From assembly GCF_026625145.1 (NCBI RefSeq), contig NZ_CP113088.1:2397501-2461500 (forward strand): a stretch of DNA of 64,000 nucleotides, given 5' to 3'. This stretch comes from Lacinutrix neustonica. Its GTDB lineage: Bacteria; Bacteroidota; Bacteroidia; Flavobacteriales; Flavobacteriaceae. The notes beneath the pieces were generated by a model. It saw nothing but the letters and a program-made list of their open reading frames with translations. It did not search any database and had not been told where the DNA came from. The position numbers were made by a program, and so were the translations under genes. Below, piece by piece: positions 1-10,735 of this stretch (positions within the stretch are counted from its first letter, which is position 1; every line of letters begins with the position of its first letter).

Positions 1-1
1 T

Positions 2-821
2 AAAATGGCTTTTAATTATTTTAGAAAAAACTTCTACTTAGATGCAGGCTTAGCTAAAAAAGTCGCTGTCGCAGAAACCGATAACATGATTTGGCTGGAC
101 CGCTTTGGTAGCGTTTCGACATTCCTTAAAAATGATATAAAATTAATAAAAAGAAACAAACGTTCTAAAATGACATTGTTTATGAGCTTTGCTTTTCTGT
201 TTTATGGTCTGCTCTTTTTTTCTCGGATCAATCGAAGTTTATGATGGTCCGTTTTGGCGGATTTTTGCAGGTATTTTTGTGACTGGTGGTTTTTTATTTT
301 CTTTCGGACAATTTGTTCCTAGCTGGGATAGTGCCTACTACCCACTACTAATGAGCCAAAATATTCGTTACAAAGAATACTTAGAATCTAAATGGTATTT
401 GATGGTCATTGCCACCATTTTTTCAACACTTTTTGCATCGTTCTATTTGTTTTTTGGTTGGCAGGCTTATGCGGCCATTGTTGTTGGGGCCATATATAAT
501 ATAGGTGTTAATTCTCACGTCGTCCTTTGGGGTGGTGCCTATATTAAAACACCTATAGATTTAACTTCAGGAAAAAAGGCTTTTGGTGATAAAAAATCAT
601 TTAATGTTAAAACCCTTCTATTAACGATTCCTAAATTATTATTACCAATGCTTATCTATGCCGCTGGTCATTTATTACAAGGCGAAATCCTAGGTTTTGC
701 ACTAGTAGCCGTATTTGGGTTATTAGGGTTTTTATTTAAAAATGCGGTGTTTACTTTAATAGAAAAGATTTATAAAGCTGAAAAATATAAAACACTACTT
801 GCTTATAAACAAACAAATTAG
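2..821 (+). CDS. ABC transporter permease, DUF5687 family (5' end outside window)
   Basis: This is the C-terminal part of a polytopic membrane protein, open to the left edge of the window. Several hydrophobic segments are visible, for example around KMTLFMSFAFLFYGLLFF, the RIFAGIFVTGGFLFSF stretch and the GFALVAVFGLLGFLF stretch. The pattern matches the flavobacterial DUF5687 family, whose members are usually encoded directly upstream of an ABC ATPase, as here. I infer that it is the membrane half of an exporter of unknown substrate. The frame breaks near 225, where TTTCTCGGATC is read in place of a probable TTTCTGGATC; correcting it joins the two halves into one protein. The true start lies before base 1. 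Confidence 0.75.
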
Positions 822-825
822 AACT

Positions 826-1526
826 ATGATAATTACTTCAAACCTTTCGAAAACATATAATACAAACACGGTTTTAAACATTGAGAGCTTAGAGATACCA
901 AAAGGTCAGAGTTTTGGTTTAGTGGGCAACAATGGTGCTGGAAAAACGACCTATTTTAGTTTACTATTAGATTTGATTCAGCCAACAACAGGCTATATAA
1001 AAAATAACAATGTGCGCGTTCACGAAAGCGAAGACTGGAAACCGTTTACTTCTGCCTTTATTGATGAAACCTTTTTAATTGGTTACTTAACCCCTGAAGA
1101 ATATTTTTACTTTATTGGCGAATTGCGGGGGCAAAATAAAGCAGATGTCGATGCCTTACTCGCTCAGTTCGAAGATTTTTTCCACGGTGAAATTCTTCTG
1201 CAAAAAAAGTACTTACGCGATTTAAGTAAGGGTAACCAAAAGAAAGCAGGCATTGTAGCCGCACTTATAGGGCATCCGAAGTGATTATTCTTGATGAGCC
1301 TTTTGCTAATCTCGATCCCACCACTCAAATTAGATTAAAAGGGATTTTAAGAGATTTGGCAGAAAAAAAAGGAGTTACTGTTTTGGTTTCAAGTCATGAC
1401 TTGTCACACGTTACAGACGTTTGTGAGCGTATTGTTGTGCTTGAAAAAGGTAAAGTGGTTAAGGATTTAGAAACTAACCCAGCAACCTTAAAAGAATTAG
1501 AAGCTCATTTTTCTCGGAGTGGTTGA
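826..1526 (+). CDS. ABC transporter ATP-binding protein
   Basis: The product is an ABC ATPase of about 233 residues. The Walker A motif GNNGAGKTT lies near residue 36, the signature region LRDLSKGNQKK near residue 130, and Walker B VIILDEPFANLDP follows. It should energise the DUF5687 permease encoded 4 bases upstream. The ATG at 826 is preferred to an earlier in-frame start at 799, which overlaps the permease gene and adds residues before the usual beginning MIITSNLSKTYN. The frame breaks at about 1276, between the signature and Walker B, where CATCCGAAGTG stands for a probable CATCCAGAAGTG. The substrate is not indicated by the sequence. Confidence 0.85.
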
Positions 1527-1670
1527 GGTGTAGTTCTTTTCTATTTTAAATCACATTTTCTTTATTAATTGGCATAAAGTCAAAAAGATGCTTATTTTTA
1601 CGTGCTTTTGCAATAGTTATATACTATTTTCAAAAGAATAAAGTTATGTATTAGACTAAATACAAGACCG

Positions 1671-4221
1671 TTGAAAATAGCACACAAATCAATATTAATA
1701 GTAGTAATTTCTGCACTAACCATAACGGGTTGTTCTCGAAAGAACGACAGTTTTGTAAGTCGAAATTTTCACGCGGTAACGGCAGAATACAACACGTTAT
1801 TTAATGGAAACAACGCCTTAGAAAAAGGAAGAGAAAATCTCAACAGTGCTTATAGAGACAACTACTGGGCTGTTTTACCCGTAGAACGCATGCAAATTGC
1901 CGAAGAGATTATGCTTCCGGGGCAGTCTAAAAATGCAGATTTTACTGTAGCTGAAGAAAAGGCGGTAAAAGCCATACAACAACATGGTATGAATATTAAA
2001 GGCAAGGAATACAATCCGCAAATGGATGAAGCCTACCTCTTATTAGGTAAAGCCCGTTATTTTGATCAACGATTTATACCGGCTCCGGAAGCCTTCAATT
2101 ACATTTTATACAAATATCCGGCAAGTAGCAACATTAACCAAGCAAAGGTCTCGGCGTGAGAAAACCAACATGCGTTTAGAAAATGATGAGTTGGCTATTA
2201 GAAACTTAAAACGGCTTTTAGAACAGGAAGAAATACAAGATCAGGAGTTGGCAGATGCTACTTCTATATTGGCGCAAGCTTATATTAATACCAAGTCTTT
2301 GGATAGTGCCTTAACTCAAATAGGTCGAGCTGCCGTAGCGACAAAGAAACCTCATGAAGAAGGCCGATTCTACTTTATTCAAGGACAACTCTATAATGCG
2401 CTAAAAGATAAAGACAGTGCCAACTTAGCGTTTGATAAAGTAATCGATTTAAACCGGAAGATACCTCGTAAATATCTCATTAGCGCACACATTGAAAAAG
2501 CGAAAAACTTTGATTACGAAAAAGGTAACAAATTAGAGTTTATTGAGCATTTAAGTAAACTGGAAGAAGACCGAGAAAACAGGCCTTTTTTAGACCATAT
2601 CTATCACCAAAAAGCTACGTATTATCTAAATCGAAATAGAGATTCACTAGCCGTTGTGTATTATAACAAGTCTATTCGCACGAATTCACAAGACAAGATA
2701 CTCATTTCTAAAAATTATGAAACGCTTGGCGATATGAATTTCGACCGAAATAATTTTAAAGTTGCTGGTGCTTACTACGATAGCACCATGACAAAAATGG
2801 TAGAAAACAGCAAGCCCTTTAGAATAATAAAACGGAAAAGAGAAAATCTTGATGATGTTATATACTACGAAGGCGTTGCCGAGGTTAACGATAGTATTCT
2901 CCGTTTTGTAAATATGCCGAAGCGGAACGCTTGGATTATTTTAAAGACTATGTGGCAAAACTAAAAGCAAAAGCTGAAGCAGAGAAAGAAAAAGCGGCCA
3001 TAGCATTACAAAAACAAGGCTTAGCTCAAAACAATGCGGGACAAAATAATGTTGGCGGATTTAAACCCTCGGGGAGCACCCCTGTGGGATCTTCATTTTA
3101 TTTCTATAATGATCAGACGGTCGCTTACGGTAAAAATGAATTTACTAGAATTTGGGGAGATCGAGAAAACAGAGATAATTGGCGTTGGTCTAACAGAAGA
3201 GGGGCAACTCAAGGTATAGAAAATGCTCTTGCTGAAAACGACCTTGCGGAAGACAACGAGTTTTTTGATGCCGGCTATTATATCGCTCAAATACCTTCAG
3301 AAAAAAAGACAATAGATAGCATAGCTAAAGAACGTAATTTCGCCTATTTTCAATTAGGTTTGATATACAAGGAAAAATTTAAAGAATATGAGTTGTCAAA
3401 AACGAAGTTCATTAGTTTATTAGATAATGAACCCGAGGACCGTTTAATATTACCTTCAAAGTATAATCTATTTAAAATCTACGAAATTTTAGGTCTTACA
3501 ACAGAAATGGAGCGTGTTAAAAACGAGATTACTACTAACTATCCGAGAGACCCGTTATGCCCAAATATTAAATCATCCTGAAACAGCGCTTACAAAAGAC
3601 GAAAGCAGTCCTGAAAGTGTTTATGAGTCTGTTTATAAGCTTTTTGAGACACAGAAATTTGCGGAAACCATTTCCAAAAGTGATCAATATATTACAGCTT
3701 TTGATGGTGAGGCTATTGTGCCTAAATTCGAGTTACTAAAGGCTTATGCTATAGGTAGGTTGTATGGTTTTATAAAATATAAAAAAGCAATTAACGATGT
3801 GGCCGTAAATTATGCAAATTCTGCAGAAGGTATTCAAGCACAATCCATTTTAGATAACGCAATCAAAGGCCTAGAAACGGCCTCATTTGAAGATGAAACC
3901 ACAGCAACAAGCGCAAAAGCGGTCTTTGAATTTGTAAATGCCACGGTAGAAGAATTAAAAACGTTTAAAGAAACCCTAGAAAAAGCAATAGATAAAATGA
4001 AATACCATAATATGTATGTCTCTATTGACCTATATAGTCCTGATAAAACATTTGTTGTCGTTCATGGGTTAAAAAGTATTGAAGCAGCCCGGGGCTTTCC
4101 TTCCTTTTTTGAAAAGCCGGAGCAAGCCGAGATATCAAGATCATTTTTTGGTATTTCAACAGCCAATTACAGGGTTCTTCAAATTCATAAGAATTTAGAA
4201 TCGTATTTAACCAACCAGTAA
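1671..4221 (+). CDS. sprE: SprE/PorW-type lipoprotein of gliding motility and type IX secretion
   Basis: After frame repair this is one protein of about 849 residues, close to the size of flavobacterial SprE/PorW. It has a lipoprotein signal (SALTITGC), then many helical TPR-like repeats, an Ala/Lys/Glu-rich coiled stretch around 2940-3010, and the conserved end ISRSFFGISTANYRVL. SprE/PorW is a periplasmic-facing outer-membrane lipoprotein needed for T9SS function; the four T9SS proteases at 42.7-56.9 kb are likely clients. The best start is a TTG at 1671, since no in-frame ATG precedes the signal peptide. Frames break at about 2151 (GTCTCGGCG for GTCTGGCG), 2918 (GCCGAAG for GCCAGAAG) and 3543 (TCCGAGAGA for TCCAGAGA). 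Repairing all three gives a length divisible by three. Confidence 0.85.
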
Positions 4222-4234
4222 AATAAATAGTCAT

Positions 4235-4642
4235 ATGTTTCCCGATAGTAAAAAAACAAAACAAGATATTAACCAAAACTCAGTTCAGAACCTGATCTCT
4301 AAGGGCACTAAAATAGTGGGTACTTTTGAAAGTGAAGGCGATATTAGAATCGATGGTATTATAGAAGGAGAGGTGAGAACACCTGGAAAAGTAGTGGTAG
4401 GCAAAACGGGAGAAATCCATGGCTCACTAGAAAGTAGCAATGCCTATTTTGAAGGGACTTTAAAAGGAAAACTCACACTTACCGAAACGCTTACCCTAAA
4501 ACCATCTGCCAAAATTGAAGGCGAAGTCATAATCGCAAAATTGGCCATAGAGCCGGGCGCTATTTTTAATGTAACCTGTGATATGAAAAACACAACTAAA
4601 GACATAAAAGGTGACTCAAAAGCCCAAAAAACAACTAAATAA
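4235..4642 (+). CDS. Bactofilin (polymer-forming cytoskeletal protein)
   Basis: This 135-residue protein has the bactofilin core: GTKIVGTFESEGDIRIDG followed by repeated short beta turns such as GEVRTPGKVVVGKTGEIHG and GTLKGKLTLTETLTLKP. Such repeats fold into a right-handed beta helix that polymerises without nucleotide. Short charged tails flank the core, as is usual. Bactofilins act on the cytoplasmic side in cell shape or envelope organisation. The gene starts 13 bases after sprE and its 3' end overlaps atpZ by 32 bases, so it is probably transcribed with both. Its specific role here is not shown by the sequence. Confidence 0.9.
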   Translation: MFPDSKKTKQDINQNSVQNLISKGTKIVGTFESEGDIRIDGIIEGEVRTPGKVVVGKTGEIHGSLESSNAYFEGTLKGKLTLTETLTLKPSAKIEGEVIIAKLAIEPGAIFNVTCDMKNTTKDIKGDSKAQKTTK

Positions 4643-4835
4643 TTACATTAAATTCACAACAATCGCTTTTCAAATGATTGCCACCATTGGGCTATTGTCT
4701 TTTGTGGGTTGGTGGCTGGATTCAAAATTTCCAAATGAGTACAGTGCTTATACTGTGATTTTTTCTCTTTTAGGAGTAATTCTTGCTATTTACCAAGTCA
4801 TAAAACAAGTCATTGGAATGTCAAAAGATAAATAA
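4611..4835 (+). CDS. atpZ: AtpZ/AtpI-family ATP synthase accessory protein
   Basis: This 74-residue protein has two predicted membrane helices (FTTIAFQMIATIGLLSFVGW and the segment near residues 45-65) joined by a short loop with WLDSKFP. That is the shape of AtpZ/AtpI-type proteins, which are encoded just before ATP synthase genes and are thought to help c-ring assembly or ion supply. Its start lies inside the bactofilin gene in another frame, and its stop overlaps the next start (TAATGA), which points to translational coupling. Confidence is high for the family and lower for the exact function. Confidence 0.8.
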   Translation: MTQKPKKQLNNYIKFTTIAFQMIATIGLLSFVGWWLDSKFPNEYSAYTVIFSLLGVILAIYQVIKQVIGMSKDK

Positions 4836-5218
4836 TGAATCAAAAATTAATAAAATTTCTTTTCGTATTAATTCCTTTTACCCTCGTATTTTTTACCCTG
4901 CAACATTTTGTTTCTGACCTCATTCTTGACACTAAATTGCTGTTTTATAGTACTTGGAAGGTGTATTTGTTTAATTTTTTAGCAAGTTTTTTCGTCTATT
5001 TATTTGTTCTGTTTGTCAATAAAAATTTTTCAGATAAAACCGGCTTTGCTTTTATGGCTTGTGGGTTATTAAAAATGATGGCAGCTATTATTTTTTTGTT
5101 ACCGATTATCCAAAACAAGGAATTAGATGCGGTGAACGATGTCATCACCTTCTTTATTCCCTATTTTCTTTTCCTATTGTTAGAAACAATTTACGTGGTT
5201 AAAATTTTAAATAAATAG
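4835..5218 (+). CDS. Small membrane protein between atpZ and atpB (DUF6168-like)
   Basis: This 127-residue protein has four predicted membrane helices, near residues 7-26, 42-62, 70-92 and 103-123, and little else. Its start overlaps the stop of atpZ in TAATGA. A protein of this size and topology is commonly found at this place in flavobacterial genomes and resembles the DUF6168 family. Position suggests a link to F-type ATP synthase assembly, but this is only inference from context. About 130 bases with a promoter-like box separate it from atpB, so the atpB operon may have its own start of transcription. Confidence 0.65.
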   Translation: MNQKLIKFLFVLIPFTLVFFTLQHFVSDLILDTKLLFYSTWKVYLFNFLASFFVYLFVLFVNKNFSDKTGFAFMACGLLKMMAAIIFLLPIIQNKELDAVNDVITFFIPYFLFLLLETIYVVKILNK

Positions 5219-5300
5219 CTGCTTTTTACACGTTAAAAATTAAGGTGTTACGCTCTATTTTTTTTTCTTCTTAATACCTTAAAAATTTAAAGAAAAAGCA

Positions 5301-5308
5301 TACCTTTG
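5301..5308 (+). promoter_or_regulatory. Bacteroidota -7 box upstream of atpB
   Basis: TACCTTTG fits the Bacteroidota -7 consensus TAnnTTTG and lies 40 bases before the atpB start. I do not see a clear TTTG -33 box at the usual distance, so this rests on the -7 element and on position. Confidence 0.5.
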
Positions 5309-5348
5309 CACCGAATTTTTAGGACGTTAATTTTTTATTAGATAAGGT

Positions 5349-6507
5349 ATGACGATAGCACAAAAATCTATCAAACTGATCGCAATAGTAGTTTTAGCCT
5401 TGATACCAGTGGCTTCATTGGCATTGGAAGGTGGTCAACATGGTGAGGATAAAGAATTTAATGCGAGTGAGTTAATTAATGATCACATTGGTGATTCGCA
5501 TGAGTTTCATATAGCAGATTGGAATGGTCATCCAATTTCTTTCTACTTGCCAGTGATTCTTTGGACAGACAATGGTTTAACTTTATTTTCTTCGGAAAAA
5601 TTCCATCATGATAATTACGGAGAAACAGTAGTTGAAGCTAATGGTCAAGAATTTGTAAGACACCATGAAAGAATTTATTATAAAAATAAATTCGAAACCA
5701 TGACTCAGGAAGATAAAGAAACAATGGTGCCTGTTGATTATTCGGTGAGACCTTTAGATTTCTCAATAACAAAGTTGGTGTTCTCTATGATGTTTTCTGT
5801 GTTATTATTATTCATCTTGTTTAGCGCGGTAGGGCGATCATATAAGAAAAATAGCAAGGCGCCTAAAGGCTTGGCTGCTTTCCTTGAACCACTGGTTCTA
5901 TTTGTGAGAGACGATATTGCTATTCCAAACATTGGTGAGAAGAAATACGCTAGATTTATGCCGTATTTATTAACTATATTTTTCTTTATCTCGGGTAAAT
6001 AATTTATTTGGGTTAATTCCTTTCTTTCCGTTTAGTTCAAACCTAACAGGGAATATATTTTTCACGTTCGTATTGTCGTTTATCACATTTATTGTGACGT
6101 CGTTTAGTGGTAATAAAGATTACTGGAAACACATACTAACACCCCCAGTACCAAAAGCGTTATATCCTATTATGGTTCCAATTGAAATCATTGGGATATT
6201 TACAAAGCCTTTTGCGTTAATGATTCGTTTATTTGCAAACATTACAGCTGGGCATATTATTATATTAAGTTTGGTTTCTTTAATATTCATATTTAAAAGC
6301 GTATTTATTGCACCAGTTTTCGGAGTGTTTGTTTTGTTTATGAGTGTTTTAGAAATGTTAGTTGCTGCTTTACAAGCGTATGTGTTTACGTTGTTATCAG
6401 CGCTATTTATTGGTCAGGCGGTAGCAGAACATGACCACGATCATGCGCATGATGCTGCTGGTCACGAAATTCCAGATGCAGAAGATGTGCGTGGGGATTT
6501 TATTTAA
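5349..6507 (+). CDS. atpB: F-type ATP synthase subunit a
   Basis: After one frame repair this is a protein of about 385 residues, the long form of subunit a usual in Bacteroidota, with an N-terminal signal-like helix and a hydrophilic domain before the membrane part. It forms the proton half-channels of the Fo sector in the inner membrane. The fourth helix contains the essential arginine in LMIRLFANITAGH, and the C-terminus is His/Asp rich (AEHDHDHAHD). The frame breaks at about 5990, where ATCTCGGGTAAAT is read for a probable ATCTGGGTAAAT, giving the family sequence FFFIWVNNLFGLIPFF. It heads the atpBEFHAG operon. Confidence 0.93.
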
Positions 6508-6537
6508 ACAAGAGTTTTTTAATTATTAACTAAATAA

Positions 6538-6750
<213 letters not shown>

Positions 6751-6767
6751 TTTTTGAAAACAAACTA

Positions 6768-6800
6768 AATAGTTCCGGAACGGTTGGTTCCGGAACTATT
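6768..6800. promoter_or_regulatory. Perfect 14-bp hairpin between atpE and atpF
   Basis: The arms AATAGTTCCGGAAC (6768-6781) and GTTCCGGAACTATT (6787-6800) pair perfectly around a GGTTG loop. Only a short T run follows, so it may be a weak terminator, an mRNA-end protector or a processing site after the highly expressed atpE. Confidence 0.7.
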
Positions 6801-6835
6801 TTAAAAATTAAAAATAATTAAATAATAGTATAGAT

Positions 6836-7328
6836 ATGAACTTTACTGCACCAGTAAAGTTTGATTTTTTGGACAACGATAATTTTTGTGTTGTTCTTTT
6901 TCTTATTAAAGAAGTTTGCGTGGAAGCCTATTTTAGGTGCTGTTAAAAGCCGTGAAGACTCCATTAATAATGCATTAGCTTCTGCTGAAAAAGCAAAGTT
7001 AGAAATGCAGAATCTTAAAGCAGATAATGAAAACCTTTTACAAGAAGCGCGTGCAGAACGTGAAGGGATGTTAAAAGATGCTCGTGAGATGAAAAACAAT
7101 ATGATTGAAGAGGCTAAAGAGGAAGCGCAAGAACAGGCGAGCAAAATGATTGCGCAAGCCCAAGCAGCGATTGAAAGTGAAAAGAAAGCCGCTATGGCTG
7201 AGCTTAAAAATCATGTGGCAACTTTATCTATTGAAATAGCAGAGAAAGTAGTACGTCAAGAATTATCAAACAAAGACAGGCAATTAGAATTGGTTGACAC
7301 GATGTTAGGTGATGCAAAACTAAACTAA
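6836..7328 (+). CDS. atpF: F-type ATP synthase subunit b
   Basis: Subunit b has one N-terminal membrane helix (SLIFWTTIIFVLFFFLL) and a long charged coiled coil rich in Ala, Glu and Lys that forms the peripheral stalk. The motif FAWKPILGAVKSRE after the helix is typical of the family. The first residues MNFTAPV are in another frame; removing one A from GTAAAGT at about 6857 joins them and yields 163 residues, a normal length. This break does not fit the CCAGA pattern seen elsewhere, so the exact N-terminus is uncertain. It is followed after 8 bases by atpH. Confidence 0.88.
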
Positions 7329-7336
7329 GAAATAGA

Positions 7337-7867
7337 ATGGCAAGAGCAGCAATACGTTACGCAAAAGCAGTGTTAAGTCTAGCAAATGATCAAAATTCGG
7401 CCGAGCCTGTAAATGAGGACATGAAGCTAATCGCTAATACTATTGCCGAGAATGAAGACTTAAGCGCTATGCTTCAAAGTCCGGTAATTAGTGCATCCAT
7501 TAAAAAATCGGCATTACATGCCATTTTTAAGGATATTAACACACTAACGGGTAACTTAATAGAGACTTTAATTACTAATAAGAGAATTGATATCTTTGCA
7601 GATGTCGCATCAAAATTCAATGAATTGTATGATGTGTCAAAAGGAATCGAATCAGGAACAGTAACCACAGCAGTGCCATTGACAGCCGATTTGAAAGCAA
7701 AGGTGTTAGCTAAGGCTAAAGCATTAACTGGAAAAGATGTGGCTGTAGAAAACATTGTAGATGAAGACATCTTAGGAGGTTTCATTTTACGAGTAGGCGA
7801 TTTACAATACAATGCAAGTATTGCAAATCAGTTAAATAAAATTAAAAGAGAATTCACATTAAACTAA
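7337..7867 (+). CDS. atpH: F-type ATP synthase subunit delta
   Basis: This intact gene encodes 176 residues with the OSCP/delta fold: an N-terminal helical domain starting MARAAIRYAKAVLSLA and a C-terminal part with the conserved DEDILGGFILRVGDLQYNASI followed by an amphipathic end. Delta sits on top of F1 and joins it to the b stalk. It lies between atpF (8 bases upstream) and atpA (72 bases downstream). The spacer before atpA holds a nested inverted repeat with the core CTGAGCGCAGTCGAAG. Confidence 0.93.
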   Translation: MARAAIRYAKAVLSLANDQNSAEPVNEDMKLIANTIAENEDLSAMLQSPVISASIKKSALHAIFKDINTLTGNLIETLITNKRIDIFADVASKFNELYDVSKGIESGTVTTAVPLTADLKAKVLAKAKALTGKDVAVENIVDEDILGGFILRVGDLQYNASIANQLNKIKREFTLN

Positions 7868-7874
7868 AATAGCT

Positions 7875-7918
7875 GGTCGCAGATGTCAGGCTGAGCGCAG
7901 TCGAAGCCTCATACGACC
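7875..7918. repeat. Inverted repeat with CTGAGCGCAGTCGAAG core between atpH and atpA
   Basis: An outer stem GGTCG/CGACC and an inner stem AGGCT/AGCCT surround GAGCGCAGTCGA. Copies of this kind of core are widespread in flavobacterial intergenic regions. A degenerate relative lies at 9604-9631. Confidence 0.6.
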
Positions 7919-7939
7919 ATAAAGCAAATACTTAAGAAA

Positions 7940-9519
7940 ATGGCAGAAGTAAAACCAGCTGAAATATCAGCAATCTTAAAACAACAACTTTCAGGTGTTG
8001 AAGCAAGCGCTTCATTAGATGAGGTTGGAACAGTATTAACTGTAGGTGATGGTATCGTACGTGCTTACGGACTAGCTAATGCTCAATATGGAGAATTAGT
8101 TGAATTCGATGGCGGCTTAGAAGGTATTGTATTAAACCTTGAAGAAGATAATGTAGGTATCGTATTATTAGGAACTTCAGTAGGCGTTAGAGAAGGTTCT
8201 ACAGTAAAACGTACAGAGCGTATCGCATCTATTAAAGTAGGTGAAGGTATTGTTGGTCGTGTGGTAGATACTTTAGGGAATCCAATTGATGGAAAAGGAC
8301 CTATAACTGGTGAAACTTACGAGATGCCTTTAGAGCGTAAAGCGCCTGGTGTTATTTATCGTGAACCAGTAACCGAGCCGTTACAAACAGGTATTAAAGC
8401 TATTGATGCGATGATTCCAGTAGGTAGAGGGCAACGTGAATTAGTTATTGGTGATAGACAAACTGGTAAAACAGCTGTTTGTATCGATGCCATTTTAAAT
8501 CAAAAAGAATTTTACGATGCAGGTGAGCCTGTATACTGTATATATGTTGCTGTAGGTCAAAAAGCATCTACTGTAGCTTTAATTGCTAAAACCTTAGAAG
8601 AAAAAGGGGCTTTAGCGTATACAACCATAGTTGCTGCAAATGCATCAGACCCTGCTGCAATGCAAGTTTATGCGCCATTTACAGGAGCATCTATTGGAGA
8701 ATATTTTAGAGATACTGGAAGACCTGCTTTAATTGTTTTTGATGATTTATCAAAACAAGCAGTAGCTTACCGTGAAGTCTCTTTATTATTAAGAAGACCA
8801 CCAGGACGTGAAGCGTATCCAGGTGACGTTTTCTACTTACACTCAAGATTATTAGAGCGTTCTGCAAAAATCATTAATAATGATGCTATTGCTAAAGAAA
8901 TGAATGACCTACCAGATTCGTTAAAACCTATCGTAAAAGGTGGGGGTTCTTTAACAGCATTACCAATTATTGAAACACAAGCAGGTGACGTTTCAGCATA
9001 TATTCCAACAAACGTAATTTCTATTACAGATGGACAAATCTTCTTAGATGGAGATTTATTTAACTCGGTGTACGTCCAGCAATTAACGTGGGTATTTCGG
9101 TATCTCGTGTTGGAGGTAACGCACAAATTAAATCAATGAAAAAAGTATCTGGTACTTTAAAATTAGATCAAGCACAGTATCGTGAATTAGAAGCGTTTGC
9201 TAAGTTTGGTTCAGATTTAGATGCGGTGACTTTAAATGTTATTGAAAAAGGAAAACGTAACGTTGAAATTTTAAAACAAGCACAAAACGATCCTTTTAAA
9301 GTGGAAGATCAAGTCGCTATTATTTATGCGGGATCTAAAAACTTATTAAGAGATGTTCCTGTTGAAAAAGTAAAAGAATTTGAACGTGATTATCTTGAAT
9401 TCTTAAATGCAAAACATAGAGATGTTTTAGACACTCTAAAAGCAGGTAAGTTAACAGATGAGGTGACAGATACTTTATCGCTTGTAGCAAAAGACCTTTC
9501 AGCTAAATATAGAGCTTAA
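7940..9519 (+). CDS. atpA: F-type ATP synthase subunit alpha
   Basis: After repair this encodes 526 residues, normal for alpha. It contains the P-loop GDRQTGKT near residue 172 and the family motif [17 protein letters not shown]. Alpha forms the non-catalytic nucleotide sites of the F1 hexamer. The frame breaks at about 9073, where AACTCGGTGTACG is read for a probable AACTCTGGTGTACG, which restores [11 protein letters not shown]. The beta (atpD) and epsilon (atpC) genes are not in this cluster; in Bacteroidota they are normally encoded elsewhere. A 19-step imperfect hairpin follows the gene. Confidence 0.96.
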
Positions 9520-9531
9520 ACAAGTTAATAG

Positions 9532-9574
9532 TTTAAAGTTATGAGTTATAACGATTATAGCTCATAACTTTAAA
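9532..9574. promoter_or_regulatory. Long hairpin between atpA and atpG
   Basis: The arms TTTAAAGTTATGAG (9532-9545) and CTCATAACTTTAAA (9561-9574) are perfectly complementary, and the stem continues inward through TTATA/TATAG. No long T run follows, so it is more likely an mRNA processing or stability element than a strong terminator. Confidence 0.55.
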
Positions 9575-9603
9575 TATAGTAAATTAAATGGATTTAAACG
9601 GAA

Positions 9604-9631
9604 GGTCACTCGGAGCACAGTCGAAGAGTCC
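9604..9631. repeat. Degenerate AGCACAGTCGAAG repeat between atpA and atpG
   Basis: The sequence around AGCACAGTCGAAG, flanked by ACTC and GAGT, resembles the CTGAGCGCAGTCGAAG repeat at 7875-7918. It lies about 30 bases before atpG. Confidence 0.45.
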
Positions 9632-9660
9632 TTTGTATAACATTCGAACAGATATAAAGA

Positions 9661-10520
9661 ATGGCTAATCTTAAAGAAATACGTAATAGAATATCATCGG
9701 TATCTTCAACCATGCAGATAACCAGTGCCATGAAAATGGTATCGGCGGCAAAGTTAAAGAAAGCGCAAGATGCTATTACCGCAATGCGACCATATTCAGA
9801 TAAATTATCTGAACTTTTACAAAGTTTAAGCGCTACTTTAGATGAAGATTCGGAAGTAAATTTTCAGACCAGCGTGAAGTAAAAAATGTATTGATCGTTC
9901 CCATTACTTCAAACAGAGGTTTAGCTGGAGCGTTTAATTCTAATATCATTAAGCAAACACAGCATTTAGTTAAAAACGTGTATGCTGGAAAAAAGGTGTC
10001 CATTCTTGCTATTGGAAAAAAGGGCAATGATGCTTTTGCAAAACAACGCATCGTTATTGCAAATTATAGCGAAATTTATGAGGACTTAACCTTTGACAAC
10101 GTGGCGCATGTCGCACAACGTATCATGGACATGTTTGTTGCAGGAGAGTATGATAAAATTGAAATTGTTTATAATAAGTTCAAAAACGCTGCCACTCAAA
10201 TCGTAATGACAGAACAGTTTTTACCAATTGTGCCTGTTGAAGGTGCCGTAAACACCAATGCCGATTATCTTTTTGAGCCTTCAAAAATAGAAATTGTTGA
10301 ACAGTTAATCCCTAAGTCTTTAAAAACCCAATTGTATAAAGGTATAAGAGATAGTTTTGCTAGCGAGCATGGTGCACGTATGACAGCAATGCACAAAGCA
10401 ACAGACAATGCTACTGAATTAAGAGATCAATTAAAATTAACGTATAACAAAGCACGTCAAGCGGCTATTACTAATGAAATATTAGAAATTGTAGGTGGTG
10501 CAGAAGCGCTGAACAATTAA
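9661..10520 (+). CDS. atpG: F-type ATP synthase subunit gamma
   Basis: After repair this encodes 286 residues. The N-terminal helix MANLKEIRNRISSVSSTMQI and the C-terminal helix with TELRDQLKLTYNKARQAAIT form the rotating coiled coil of F1. The middle part includes the conserved ITSNRGLAGAFN. The frame breaks at about 9866 in AAATTTTCAGACC, either one T missing from a T run or one C missing from CCAGA; both restore a normal protein. It is the last gene of the atpBEFHAG cluster and is followed by a terminator at 10653-10685. Confidence 0.93.
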
Positions 10521-10652
10521 ACCTAGTATGCGAGTTAGAATGCGGAAGCCTTGAACCTTTTCGATAATAGAGAATGGGCACACCGCAGTGATAAGAGTTA
10601 AAAAGTAAAAGATTATGTATTGCTTTTGGCTAAGTAAAGCAACCTATAAAGG

Positions 10653-10685
10653 AAAAACCTTATTCAAATAGAATAGGGTTTTTTT
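10653..10685 (+). terminator. Rho-independent terminator after atpG
   Basis: AAAAACCTTATTC pairs with GAATAGGGTTTTT around an AAATA loop with one G-U pair and runs into T residues. It ends the atp operon. Confidence 0.8.
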
Positions 10686-10735
10686 ATGGAACACTATGAG
10701 ATTTACTATCTTTACGAGACTTAAATGCATTAAAA

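Noticed and set aside
6836-6860. atpF starting at 6861
   Set aside because: That start falls inside the membrane helix and has no upstream signal; an in-place ATG at 6836 with one extra A nearby gives a normal subunit b.
9604-9631. Attachment site or mobile element inside the atp operon
   Set aside because: The sequence matches a common dispersed flavobacterial repeat type also seen at 7875-7918, and there is no integrase or duplicated flank.
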